64,000 bases of DNA from Candidatus Bathycorpusculum hydrogenotrophicum (GTDB lineage Archaea > Thermoproteota > Bathyarchaeia > Bathyarchaeales > Bathycorpusculaceae), in the NCBI GenBank assembly GCA_009783705.1, contig WRCX01000001.1, forward strand, positions 57,503 to 121,502, in the 5' to 3' direction. Position 1 is the stretch's first letter, and each line of letters opens with the position of its first letter. A program made the translations under genes and the position numbers. Positions 41,952-50,354 of the stretch are shown here, one piece after another. Under the pieces are notes generated by a model. The model saw only the letters and a list, made by a program, of their open reading frames with translations. It was not told where the DNA came from and ran no database searches.

Positions 41952-43112
41952 TTAGATGGCGTTTGTAATGCGATCGCAAGCTTCTTTGATGCGTTCTTTA
42001 GGTTGCGTAAAGGTTATTCGTACATAGCCTTCTCCATGTTTACCAAACCCAACTCCGGGTGTAACGGCTACTCCGGCTTCAAGTAGCTTAGTTGTGAATT
42101 CCATGGAATTCCCTTTGCAGTTAACCCAGACATAGAAGGTGGCCTTAGGTTTCTCACAACTAAATCCAAGTTTGGTAAGGGTATCAACAAGAAGGTCACG
42201 GCGTTCCTGTAGGATCTGGTTGCTTTGACGTAAAAATTCTGGGGGATCACGGCTGGTATAGCTACCCAAGGCTCTGACTGCGGCTTTTTGTGTATACACT
42301 GGCGGACCTGAGTCGATTTGAGATTTTACTTTAACTAAGCCTGCAATAAGTTCCTTGTTTCCTACCGCAAAGCCAATGCGGTCACCAGTCATGTTAAAGG
42401 TCTTGGATAATGAGTTAAATTCTACTGCAACATCCAAGGCGCCCTCCACTTCTAAAATACTTGGGGCACGATACCCCTCATAGGTAATCTCTGAGTAGGC
42501 ATTATCATAGCAGAGAATAATGTTGTTTTCTTTGGCAAACTCGACGGCTTCTTTTAGGGTTGTGTGATCAACTATGGCGGCTGTGGGATTGTTGGGGTAG
42601 TTGAGAAACATCATTTTAACATTGTGGGTATCAACTGATTTGAAGTATGGTTGATAGTTATTCTCTTCTAATAGCGGCAAAGCAACTGCGGTTCCGTCAC
42701 AGAGAATGGTGCTGCCATTGGCATAGACTGGGTATGCGGGATCAGGACAAAGCACACAGTCCCCGGGGTTGATAAAAGCTCGAGCAATGTTTGCTATACC
42801 CTCCTTGGAGCCCAACAATGCCATAACCTGATCCGATTGGAGATCTACACCAAAGCGGGTCTTATACCAGCCTATAACCGCTTCCCGAAACGCGGGTTCG
42901 CCATGGCTAAAACTATAGTTATGATTTTTTTGATCTGCCGCCTCTTTTGCTAACGAATCTGTGATAAATTGCGGCGGGGGTAAATCCGGATCCCCAATAG
43001 ACAACGAAATAAGATCCATACCCTGCGCTTTTTTGGCTTTCTGAATTTTCTCTATCTCTGCAAAGAGATAGGGCGGTAGTTGTTTGATCCGCTTCGCATA
43101 CTCAAAAGTCAA
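41952..43112 (-). CDS. dapL: LL-diaminopimelate aminotransferase
   Basis: PLP enzyme making LL-2,6-diaminopimelate directly from tetrahydrodipicolinate and glutamate, bypassing dapD, dapC and dapE. The 386 residues show the class I/II fold with the PLP lysine at Lys237 (NSLSKTFNMTGDR), YDNAYSEI and NYPNNPT. It overlaps dapF by 4 bases (ATGA) at the end of the operon. General aspartate aminotransferase activity is the alternative, but the operon makes DapL very likely. Confidence 0.92.
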   Translation of the reverse strand: MTFEYAKRIKQLPPYLFAEIEKIQKAKKAQGMDLISLSIGDPDLPPPQFITDSLAKEAADQKNHNYSFSHGEPAFREAVIGWYKTRFGVDLQSDQVMALLGSKEGIANIARAFINPGDCVLCPDPAYPVYANGSTILCDGTAVALPLLEENNYQPYFKSVDTHNVKMMFLNYPNNPTAAIVDHTTLKEAVEFAKENNIILCYDNAYSEITYEGYRAPSILEVEGALDVAVEFNSLSKTFNMTGDRIGFAVGNKELIAGLVKVKSQIDSGPPVYTQKAAVRALGSYTSRDPPEFLRQSNQILQERRDLLVDTLTKLGFSCEKPKATFYVWVNCKGNSMEFTTKLLEAGVAVTPGVGFGKHGEGYVRITFTQPKERIKEACDRITNAI

Positions 43113-43954
43113 ATTGGTTCCTCCCTAAACAATTTACCCTCAAAGACCTTCTCAGCAGGGCCCCTCATATAGATGTTGCCCTCTTCACCCTCTGTGATCT
43201 GCAGGTCTCCTCCTCTTAGGTGTACAATGACTTTGTCTTGAACTCTGCCAAGTTTTTTAGCTGTTGCAAACGATGCACAAGCCCCCGTACCACAGGCCAA
43301 GGTTTCTTTGCATCCCCGTTCCCAAACACGCACACTCATTTCACAACAATTGTGCACCTCAACAAAAGCCGCATTGGTTCGTTGCGGAAAGGCCGGGTGA
43401 GTTTCTATCCGTTCTCCAACCAAACCAACCGGAAAGTTCTCTATATCTTCAACAAAACTAACACAGTGCGGATTGCCCATAGACAGTGTAGTCACTTGAT
43501 AGATCTCCTCACCGACTTGAAGCGTTTGATCTATACAGGTGCCTTCTCCAATCATAGGCACTGATGCTCGTTGCCAGTTGGGCACCCCCATATCGACCTC
43601 TACCGCTAGAACTTGACTATCTTTAACTGTGAGCCAAACCGGTTTTATACCTGCCAAGGTCTCAATTCTAAACTCAGCTTTTTTCACAATGGCATTTTCG
43701 TAACAGTACTTGCTAAAACAACGAATACCATTACCACACATCTCCGCCTCACTGCCATCGGCATTAAACATCCTCATCTTTACATCAGCAACTTGGGATG
43801 GACAAACCAACAAAAGCCCATCTGCTCCAACTGCGAAACGCCTCTCACAGAGTTGTTTAGCCCATCTTTGAGCTTTTTGATCGTTGATTTGTTCTTGGCG
43901 GTTGTCAATTACTATGTAGTCATTTCCTAAGCCCTGCATTTTCCAAAACTGCAC
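43109..43954 (-). CDS. dapF: Diaminopimelate epimerase
   Basis: Converts LL- to meso-diaminopimelate using two cysteines as acid and base: Cys73 (EMCGNGIRC) and Cys221 (ETLACGTGACA). The 281 residues are normal. Start is GTG sharing one base with the lysA stop (TAGTG). The dapL start lies within its stop codon. The coding strand is unusually G/T-rich compared with the genes on either side. Confidence 0.95.
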   Translation of the reverse strand: MQFWKMQGLGNDYIVIDNRQEQINDQKAQRWAKQLCERRFAVGADGLLLVCPSQVADVKMRMFNADGSEAEMCGNGIRCFSKYCYENAIVKKAEFRIETLAGIKPVWLTVKDSQVLAVEVDMGVPNWQRASVPMIGEGTCIDQTLQVGEEIYQVTTLSMGNPHCVSFVEDIENFPVGLVGERIETHPAFPQRTNAAFVEVHNCCEMSVRVWERGCKETLACGTGACASFATAKKLGRVQDKVIVHLRGGDLQITEGEEGNIYMRGPAEKVFEGKLFREEPI

Positions 43955-45243
43955 TAAACCTCACCATGCATCTTTTGGTTGGCTACTAGATCTTTTAGTT
44001 GTTCGCGTTCTCTGACCAGTAAGGGTTTACCTCCGCGTATGAGAACCTCCGCTGCTCTTGGACGTGAGTTGTATTGACTGCTCATGCTATATCCATAAGC
44101 TCCTGCATTAAGAACCGCTAAGAGATCCCCTTCGTTAATGTCTGGCACCGCATGGTCTTTTGCAAGTAAATCTCCTGATTCACAGATAGGACCTGCTATA
44201 TCATAGGTTTCTGTACTAGCTGCGGTCAGGTTGTTGGCAACCAGTATGGGGTGGTAGCTACCATACATTGCAGGACGCAATAACGTGTTAAAGCCTGCGT
44301 CTACACCTGCAAATTTGCGGTTTGGTGTAACTTTGATGGTGTTTACAGTTGTCAAGAGAACACATGCATCGGCAACCAGATATCGGCCAGGTTCTACAAA
44401 AAGAAACGGTTTGCCCAGTCCATATTCTTTGGTTTTGTTTTTAAATAGGTTGACGACTTTGTTGGAGAATTCTTGGACGTCAAACTCTTTTTCTGTAGGC
44501 TTGTAGGGAACCCCAAAGCCTCCGCCGATGTCGATGAATTCAAAGTCTATCCCAACCTCTTTGTGCACCCGCTTAGCTATACTTAGTAGCTTCTCCACTG
44601 CTTGTATATAGGGTTCGAACTCGAGGATACCTGAGCCTATGTGCATGTGGATGCCAAAACGTTCTACACGGGCGCGTTGGGCGATGGCGTAGGCTTGAAT
44701 TACCTCTTCTTCCCAGAGGCCAAACTTGGATTCGGGACCTGCAGTGATGCAGTGATCATGGTGGCCTGCGCCGACTTCGGGGTTGACGCGCACGGAGAGA
44801 ATTTGGGGCACCGAGATTTTGAGCAGACGATCCATCTCTGATTGGGAGTCCACATTTATGGTAATATTGGCATCTGATAGCATCTTTAACTCATCATTTC
44901 TCACGTTTGTGCCGGTGAAAAGAATGCGATCGGGTGTGAAGCCGCTACTAAGGGCCAAAAACACCTCGCCTGGGCTGACCGTGTCGAGGTATGCTCCCTG
45001 TGACTGCAAGATGCGAAGCACATTTAGGTTTGTATTGGCTTTGGCGGCGTAGTAGATACGCACATACTTGTAGTTGTTAACCAAAGCGCCATAGAGACGG
45101 TTATAGTTGTCTTGGATGCGTTTTTCGCTTATAACATAGAGCGGGGTATCGTAAGTTTTGGCTAGATCAACTGTTGAGACGCCATCAAAGTAAAGGTTGC
45201 CTTTGCGGTCTTCTAGGGGTTCACGAAGTTTTTTCTTAACCAT
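43954..45243 (-). CDS. lysA: Diaminopimelate decarboxylase
   Basis: Final lysine-pathway enzyme: meso-diaminopimelate to lysine and CO2. It has an alanine-racemase-like TIM barrel with the PLP lysine in YAAKANTNL, then GGGFGVPY and HIGSGI. The C-terminal beta domain carries CESGD, with the catalytic cysteine. ATG 45243 gives 429 residues and has GGTG upstream; extending further would run into asd. It follows asd by 29 bases. Confidence 0.95.
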   Translation of the reverse strand: MVKKKLREPLEDRKGNLYFDGVSTVDLAKTYDTPLYVISEKRIQDNYNRLYGALVNNYKYVRIYYAAKANTNLNVLRILQSQGAYLDTVSPGEVFLALSSGFTPDRILFTGTNVRNDELKMLSDANITINVDSQSEMDRLLKISVPQILSVRVNPEVGAGHHDHCITAGPESKFGLWEEEVIQAYAIAQRARVERFGIHMHIGSGILEFEPYIQAVEKLLSIAKRVHKEVGIDFEFIDIGGGFGVPYKPTEKEFDVQEFSNKVVNLFKNKTKEYGLGKPFLFVEPGRYLVADACVLLTTVNTIKVTPNRKFAGVDAGFNTLLRPAMYGSYHPILVANNLTAASTETYDIAGPICESGDLLAKDHAVPDINEGDLLAVLNAGAYGYSMSSQYNSRPRAAEVLIRGGKPLLVREREQLKDLVANQKMHGEV

Positions 45244-45272
45244 AAGCTTCACCAATTGTTGATATTTTGTTA

Positions 45273-46331
45273 TTATGCTAATCCTTTTGATACATAGAGT
45301 TCTGCGCTTAGAATTCCTCCGCCGGCGGCTCCGCGGACTGTGTTGTGGCTTAGGCACATATACTTAAGTGTCATAATGGGATCTTTGCGTAGTCTGCCAA
45401 TCACAACGCTTTGCCCTTGTTGTGTGTCTCGATCGTATCGGGGTTGGGGGCGGTTTTTTTCGTGGCGGATAATTATGGGTTGTGTTGGTGCTGAGGGTAG
45501 TTTGAGGGTTTGGGGTTCGCCTCTAAAGGTTGTGAATGCGGTTTGGATTTCTTCGAGGGTGGGTTCTTTGGCGAGTTTTACAAAGATCGATTCGAGATGT
45601 CCATCACTGACATTGACGCGGTTGCAACTTGCACTGAGCTGGAAATTTGCATAATCGATGGTTGTTCCGTTAAAGTTGCCTAAGATTTTTAGGGCTTCGG
45701 TTTCCATTTTTTCTTCTTCGCCTGAGATGTAGGGAATTACGTTATCGATAATATCTAATGATGGTACGCCGGGATAGCCTGCGCCGCTGAGTGCTTGCAT
45801 GGTTGTTACCATGACTTGTTGGATGCCAAACTGCATAAGGGGTTTTAATGTGATGACCATGCCTATGGTGCTGCAGTTGGGGTCTGTTGTGATAAACCCT
45901 TTCCAGTTGCGGTTTTTTTGTTGGACTTTAACTAGTTCAATATGGTCGGGGTTGATTTCGGGGATAATTAGGGGGACGTCTTTGTCCATGCGATGGGCGC
46001 TGGCTTTGCTAAATACTGGATAGTGGGCGCCGAATTCGGTTTCTACTGGGCCTGCCAAGTCGCTAGGGAGAGATGTGAAAACTAGGTCAAAGTCGCCTGT
46101 TTGTTCTGCGGATTTGACATCTATGTTGGCAACCGGCATCTCGGAGATTTCTTTGGGCATTTCAGTATCCATTAGCCAGGTGGTGGCGTCTTTGAATTTT
46201 TTACCTGCGCTTCGTTCAGATGCGGCAAGTACTGAGATCTCAAACCATGGGTGCTCCTGTAGGAGCTGAATGTAGCGTTGCCCTACGGCTCCGGTTGCGC
46301 CTAGTATGGCAACTTTGCGTTTATTGGTCAT
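45273..46331 (-). CDS. asd: Aspartate-semialdehyde dehydrogenase
   Basis: NADPH enzyme reducing aspartyl phosphate to the semialdehyde, the branch point to lysine, threonine and methionine. The nucleotide loop is GATGAVGQRY (11-20), the catalytic cysteine Cys153 (TDPNCSTIG) and the histidine His245 (VSDGHLES). The 352 residues match the archaeal/fungal-type enzyme. It lies mid-operon; aspartate kinase is not in this window. Confidence 0.95.
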   Translation of the reverse strand: MTNKRKVAILGATGAVGQRYIQLLQEHPWFEISVLAASERSAGKKFKDATTWLMDTEMPKEISEMPVANIDVKSAEQTGDFDLVFTSLPSDLAGPVETEFGAHYPVFSKASAHRMDKDVPLIIPEINPDHIELVKVQQKNRNWKGFITTDPNCSTIGMVITLKPLMQFGIQQVMVTTMQALSGAGYPGVPSLDIIDNVIPYISGEEEKMETEALKILGNFNGTTIDYANFQLSASCNRVNVSDGHLESIFVKLAKEPTLEEIQTAFTTFRGEPQTLKLPSAPTQPIIIRHEKNRPQPRYDRDTQQGQSVVIGRLRKDPIMTLKYMCLSHNTVRGAAGGGILSAELYVSKGLA

Positions 46332-46397
46332 ATAATTCTCCCTTAATGTCTCTCTATAATATAGTTGATAAAAAAGTTAACGGCCTTATTTTGTGCT

Positions 46398-47183
46398 TTA
46401 GTTTAATCCTAGTACATCGGCCATGCTGTAAATCTGTGGTTTGGATTGTTGGCTTAGCCACTCAGCGGCATACACTGCTCCTTGAGCAAACACATCGCGG
46501 CTAAACGCTGTGTGTTCAATGCGTAGCATTTCGTTGGATCCTGCGATGATGAGGCTGTGGATACCTGCGACGCCTCCTGCACGAAGGGTGGTGACTTCAA
46601 GTTCGTTTGGTTGTCGGGGGCTTATGCCTTCTCTGCCTGAAATTGTTTTTGTGTAGCCCCGTACGTCGGTGATGATTTCGCCGAGTTTTTTAGCGGTTCC
46701 ACTTGGGGCATCAACTTTGCCGATATGGTGAATTTCATTTATGCTAAAATCGTAGCCTTGTGGAAATGCTTTGAGCTGTTCGGCGAGTTTAAAGAGAATA
46801 TTGATACCCACGCTATAGTTGGGTGAGAATACTGCGGGAACTTTGCCTGCCATGGTTGCTGTGATTTTTTGGTGTTGATCTGGTGTGAAGCCTGTGGTGC
46901 CCAAGATTATACGTTTATTGAGAGCTACTGCAGTTGGAATGTTGATCAAGTCGGCGGCGGGGGTGGTGAAGCTGATGAATATATCAGCGTCTTGGAGAGC
47001 CGTGTTTATGTCTGTGCAGATTTTTGTCTCAGAGTTGACTCCAAAATCGCATAGAGCTCTGCCTAATGCGGGACAGTTTGGTGCTTCGGTGGCTCCTGTT
47101 ATTTGGTGTCCTTTGGCGAGGGCTTCAGCAATTATGGCCTGGCCCATTCTGCCTGCGGCGCCTGCAACACAGAGCTTAAGCAT
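46398..47183 (-). CDS. dapB: 4-hydroxy-tetrahydrodipicolinate reductase
   Basis: NAD(P)H-dependent reductase making tetrahydrodipicolinate. The N-terminal motif is CVAGAAGRMGQAI. The catalytic segment is EIHHIGKVDAPSGTAKKL, containing the His pair and Lys of the family, and the loop is GTTGFTPDQ. The 261 residues are complete. It overlaps the end of dapA by 8 bases. Confidence 0.95.
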   Translation of the reverse strand: MLKLCVAGAAGRMGQAIIAEALAKGHQITGATEAPNCPALGRALCDFGVNSETKICTDINTALQDADIFISFTTPAADLINIPTAVALNKRIILGTTGFTPDQHQKITATMAGKVPAVFSPNYSVGINILFKLAEQLKAFPQGYDFSINEIHHIGKVDAPSGTAKKLGEIITDVRGYTKTISGREGISPRQPNELEVTTLRAGGVAGIHSLIIAGSNEMLRIEHTAFSRDVFAQGAVYAAEWLSQQSKPQIYSMADVLGLN

Positions 47184-48213
47184 AGCTGAGTCCTTCGTGG
47201 TATTTGGGGTTGGCGAGGCGCTCGTCTATATCGATGCCGAAGTGGTTGGCGATTGGTTGGAGGATTTGGGGGTTGGCTTTGTGGACTTTGCGTGTGGCTG
47301 TTAGGATGACTTCTAGTCCGTTGGGAGTCATTTTGCCCAGAGGTTGGCGGCAGGGGCCGGAGGGCATGCCTAGGATGTTCATCAGGGTTTTGATGGCTAG
47401 GGGGTTGCGCGCTTTGCATACGGTTGGTCCGTAGGGTGTTTGTTCGGTGGTTTTTACTGTTATGATGTTGAAGAGGGGTTGGAGTGCTTGGGCGATTATG
47501 TTGGCGGCTTCTTGGTTGTCTTCAAGTGAGTATTGTACCATGTCTGTTATTGCGCGGGGGGCGATGTTGGATATGACGGAGATGACGCCGCTTGCTTTGA
47601 TGGCGGGTGAGGTTATCATGGTGTAGGTTTTGTCGTCGTCGCCGCTTAGAATGTCAAAGTCTGGGCCGCAGAGTTTTCGGGTTAGTTCCATGTTTTGGAG
47701 ATCGCCTGTGGCTTCTTTGACGCACCGCAGGTTTGGGTATTGGGCGTGGAGTGTGGCGAGATCTTGGGGTAGGAGTTGGGTGCCGGTTCTGCCGGGGATG
47801 ATGTAGGGTATGATTTGGATTTGGGGGAAGCGGCTGGTGATGGGTTCGATGTATTCACGGCGGATTTCTGTGGAGCTGGGTCCGTTGTAGTAGGGGTCAA
47901 CAAGAAGCACAGCGTTTGCACCTGCGTTTTGGGCGTGGTGTGTTCCTTCGATGGCTTCTTGGGTGTTGTTGCTGCCGGTGCCTGCAATTGTTGTGCAGCG
48001 GGTTTGTGTGTATTGGCATGTTTTTTCTATGACTTTGCTGTGTTCTGTCCAGTCTAGGGTGGGTGATTCGCCGGTTGTGCCAACGGCAAGGATGCCTTGG
48101 ACGCCGTTTTTTATTTGGAACTCTATTAATTGTTGTAATCCGTCGTAGTCTACTTGACGGTTAGGGGTCATGGGGGTTATTAGTGCGGTATAGCACCCGC
48201 TAAATGTTGCCAT
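47176..48213 (-). CDS. dapA: 4-hydroxy-tetrahydrodipicolinate synthase
   Basis: Condenses pyruvate with aspartate semialdehyde, the first committed lysine step. From ATG 48213 it has 345 residues, longer than the usual 290-300, with the extra part at the C-terminus. The Schiff-base lysine is Lys166 (CVKEATGD), with GTTGES near 45-50 and the PGRTG loop near 140. AAGGAA precedes ATG 48213, which beats a start 13 codons earlier. It is the first gene of the dap operon. A related aldolase of the NAL/DHDPS family is unlikely given the operon. Confidence 0.93.
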   Translation of the reverse strand: MATFSGCYTALITPMTPNRQVDYDGLQQLIEFQIKNGVQGILAVGTTGESPTLDWTEHSKVIEKTCQYTQTRCTTIAGTGSNNTQEAIEGTHHAQNAGANAVLLVDPYYNGPSSTEIRREYIEPITSRFPQIQIIPYIIPGRTGTQLLPQDLATLHAQYPNLRCVKEATGDLQNMELTRKLCGPDFDILSGDDDKTYTMITSPAIKASGVISVISNIAPRAITDMVQYSLEDNQEAANIIAQALQPLFNIITVKTTEQTPYGPTVCKARNPLAIKTLMNILGMPSGPCRQPLGKMTPNGLEVILTATRKVHKANPQILQPIANHFGIDIDERLANPKYHEGLSYA

Positions 48214-48250
48214 TTTGATTTCCTTCTGATGAATCTTTAGTAGATTATAC

Positions 48251-48260
48251 AATATTTAAA
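48251..48260 (-). promoter_or_regulatory. TATA box of the dap operon
   Basis: On the minus strand ACTTTAAATATTG lies 38-47 bases before the dapA ATG, so the leader is short (about 15-20 bases). No leader peptide or riboswitch-like structure fits. Confidence 0.6.
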
Positions 48261-48497
48261 GTTTACGTTTGCCACATTTTTTTTACGAAAAACGGAAAAA
48301 GTTAATGCTTATCAGCTAAACAGCATCCAGCTGTAAACGTTTTACGTACCAAATTGGGCCCAAAGGCACCACACAATACCGCCAGACACCAAAACCAGCA
48401 AAACCTAACAAACATGACAAACCACCAAAAATAGTAAGAGGTAGCTGCACTATGCGCTCCCAAAAATTAATTGATCCGTAAACATATCGCGAGGCGG

Positions 48498-48513
48498 AGC
48501 GGCTTTTGCCGCT
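48498..48513 (-). terminator. Hairpin downstream of L24e
   Basis: AGCGGC and GCCGCT form a perfect 6-pair stem around TTTT, about 155 bases past the L24e stop on the minus strand. Confidence 0.4.
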
Positions 48514-48668
48514 TATAGCTTGTAACTTTTGGGGCTTTCTGTAAAATTAAATAATTCTTTCTCCTTACTTCTGCACAGAAACACCTAAAGGCAAACAAAA
48601 CAAATTCGCTTAAAAGCAGATAATTAAAAAGGAAAAATTTGGGTGAATCGTAGAAGAGGCTTGCGGGT

Positions 48669-48866
48669 TTACCCTTTGCCTTTTTCTTCTTTTCCGAAGT
48701 ACTGTGTCCACTTGAGTTTGCGTGCGTCGCGTTTGAATGCTAAGCTGCTTTTCTTGCATTTGCTGGAGTCGTACCAAAGGATTGAGCCGTCGTTTTTGAC
48801 GTACATCATGCCTGTGCCAGCTGGGAAATCAGCACCACAGAACGAACATTTTCTCGGTTTTGGCAT
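48669..48866 (-). CDS. rpl24e: 50S ribosomal protein L24e
   Basis: A 65-residue zinc-binding ribosomal protein. The CSFCG knuckle (7-11) and the later SSKCKKS supply the cysteines; GTGMMYVKNDGSILWYDSSKC is the conserved core (quoted only in part, GTGMMYVKNDG). The C-terminus is short and basic. It is the last gene of the L7Ae-S28e-L24e unit; nucleoside-diphosphate kinase and IF2, which often follow in archaea, are not here. Confidence 0.95.
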   Translation of the reverse strand: MPKPRKCSFCGADFPAGTGMMYVKNDGSILWYDSSKCKKSSLAFKRDARKLKWTQYFGKEEKGKG

Positions 48867-48886
48867 GACAATTTTCTCCTGTCAGT

Positions 48887-49108
48887 TTATCTTGTGATTT
48901 TCTTTGCTTCCCGTTCAGTTTCTCGAAGCATCAAGATGTCTTGAACGCGCACGGGTCCTTTAACGTTGCGAGTAATGATTCGACCTTTGTCTCTGCCTTC
49001 CATGATGCGGACGCGAACCTGCGTAATTTCGCCGGTTACACCTGTGCGACCGATGATCTGAATAACTTCAGAGGGAGTTAATTCATCGGTTGACTCTTTG
49101 CTACTCAT
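48887..49108 (-). CDS. rps28e: 30S ribosomal protein S28e
   Basis: A 73-residue OB-fold protein near the mRNA exit channel. [21 protein letters not shown] and [21 protein letters not shown] are diagnostic (first quoted as [16 protein letters not shown]). It follows L7Ae by 1 base and precedes L24e by 20. Confidence 0.96.
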   Translation of the reverse strand: MSSKESTDELTPSEVIQIIGRTGVTGEITQVRVRIMEGRDKGRIITRNVKGPVRVQDILMLRETEREAKKITR

Positions 49109-49109
49109 G

Positions 49110-49490
49110 TTACTGAGTGCCTCGTTTAACCTGATCGATGCGTGTCACGATTTCTTTAATTAATCCTGCTGCTTCCCCTTCTCTCATGATGCATGCGGCT
49201 GCGCATGGAACGTCAATACCGATGGATTTGCCGAGCTGTTCTTTACTTGGTACAAACACGTATGGAATTTTGCGTTCATCGCAGAGCAATGGTAAGTGTG
49301 CAATGACTTCTGGGGGATCAACGTCTTCAGAGATGACAACAAGTTTTGTTTGATTTCGCTCTACCGCTTTGGTAGCTTCGTTGGTTCCTTTCCTAACTGA
49401 CCCTGATTTTGAAGCAAGCGTTAGGGCTTCATAGGCTGCATCCACGAGTTCTTTTGGGGCTTCATATTTTACATAGAATGGTTTAGTCAT
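49110..49490 (-). CDS. rpl7ae: 50S ribosomal protein L7Ae
   Basis: Kink-turn-binding protein of the ribosome, and in archaea also of C/D and H/ACA guide RNPs and RNase P. The core [19 protein letters not shown] and [15 protein letters not shown] is clear. I chose the Met of [12 protein letters not shown] (49490), giving 126 residues, since five extra residues upstream are atypical. It faces gar1, another guide-RNP protein, across a 0.6 kb gap. Confidence 0.95.
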   Translation of the reverse strand: MTKPFYVKYEAPKELVDAAYEALTLASKSGSVRKGTNEATKAVERNQTKLVVISEDVDPPEVIAHLPLLCDERKIPYVFVPSKEQLGKSIGIDVPCAAACIMREGEAAGLIKEIVTRIDQVKRGTQ

Positions 49491-49828
49491 ATTTCTTAGC
49501 CTCACCCTTTTTTAAGGCACACTCTTATCCCCACTTCTTATTTAATAAGCTTTCTACACTAAAGCCGCAGAGCCATCTCTCTACATATAACTAAACCAGT
49601 AGTTCCGCTGAGTGTAACTAAACTATTTGATGTGATATTTAAATTCTAAAAACCATAACGAATCAAACGACAAACAACCAATTATTAGTAAGTTACTAAT
49701 GTTCCAGTTATTAAATTAAACTTAGAATAAATTATCTAACAGTTATTTTTAAAACAATACATGCATTAAAAGAAGGCTTTAAAAACAACTGACAACAGCA
49801 GAAAAATTATATTCGTAACAACCGTTTG

Positions 49829-49942
49829 AACTTCAGAAAAACCTCTTAGTACTCACCTATATTTTTGTCTAGTGGACTTGCGGTTGACATCATTTTCTTA
49901 ACATCAGAAAAACATTACAATGCCTAAAACATCAGAAAAACA
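49829..49942. repeat. Triplicate direct repeat AACATCAGAAAAACA
   Basis: Copies are at 49829-49843 (AACTTCAGAAAAACC, two differences), 49900-49914 and 49928-49942 (both exact). Spacings are 71 and 28 bases. Copies are too few and too irregular for a CRISPR; operator sites are more plausible. Confidence 0.5.
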
Positions 49943-50050
49943 GTATTGATTATAAACTTACATGATATGTTTGCTATCTTTTTGTCCATTAAAAGTTAAT
50001 TGATTAATAGATAGTACAGCATTTTTGAACTACTATAAACCCAGAAACAT

Positions 50051-50057
50051 TTAAATC
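50051..50057 (+). promoter_or_regulatory. TATA box of gar1-tfb
   Basis: AACATTTAAATCC with TTTAAAT at 50051-50057 is about 45 bases before the TTG start. GAGGGGG at 50086-50092 is the ribosome binding site. Confidence 0.6.
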
Positions 50058-50099
50058 CAAAGCTACGGCTACCTACATGTTCTTGAGGGGGCATAACAT

Positions 50100-50354
50100 T
50101 TGCAAAAATTAGGTAAAATAACAACAGTATCTCCTTCAGGGAATGCGCTAGTTAAAGTAGAGAACCCTCCAAAAATAGGCTCCGAAGTTGTCGATGAGAA
50201 CCTACACGTTGTCGGTAAAGTTTTCGATATTATTGGGCCAGTCTCAGCCCCATATATAGTGATTAAACCAACCGTTAGGGAACCCGCCAGGTTAGTCAAT
50301 AAACCGGTGTATTTACTCCTCTCGAAAACGCAACGGAGCAAACGAGACAAATGA
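50100..50354 (+). CDS. gar1: H/ACA RNP protein Gar1
   Basis: Small protein of the pseudouridylating H/ACA RNP, bound to Cbf5. The 84 residues form the Gar1 beta-barrel core ([21 protein letters not shown], quoted as [38 protein letters not shown]). Start is TTG with a strong ribosome binding site. It overlaps the TFB start by 4 bases (ATGA), a pairing conserved in many archaea. Confidence 0.93.
   Translation: MQKLGKITTVSPSGNALVKVENPPKIGSEVVDENLHVVGKVFDIIGPVSAPYIVIKPTVREPARLVNKPVYLLLSKTQRSKRDK

Larger units (their letters stand above)
48214..48668. other. 455-base gap upstream of the dap operon
   Basis: No gene is seen. It contains the dapA promoter (minus-strand TTTAAATATT, 48260-48251) and a perfect hairpin AGCGGC-TTTT-GCCGCT (48498-48513). 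The hairpin probably terminates the L7Ae-S28e-L24e transcript coming from the right. The A/C-rich stretch at 48350-48450 has no recognisable fold. Confidence 0.55.
49491..50099. other. 609-base AT-rich gap between L7Ae and gar1
   Basis: No coding signal is seen on either strand. It must hold two divergent promoters; the gar1 TATA is at 50051-50057. A direct repeat AACATCAGAAAAACA occurs three times (49829-49942). An imperfect palindrome GTAAGTTACTAATG... is near 49690. It is much longer than other divergent gaps in the window, so an unrecognised small RNA or regulatory region is possible. Confidence 0.55.

Noticed and set aside
45244..45357. N-terminal extension of lysA into asd
   Set aside because: The extra 38 residues are Arg-rich, overlap the end of asd and lie before a good ribosome binding site at ATG 45243.
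48214..48668. Lysine riboswitch upstream of dapA
   Set aside because: The expected leader is only about 15-20 bases after the TATA box, and no multi-helix junction is visible.
49829..49942. Short direct repeats considered as a CRISPR array
   Set aside because: Only three 15-base copies, spacing 71 and 28 bases, no cas genes; they fit operator sites better.
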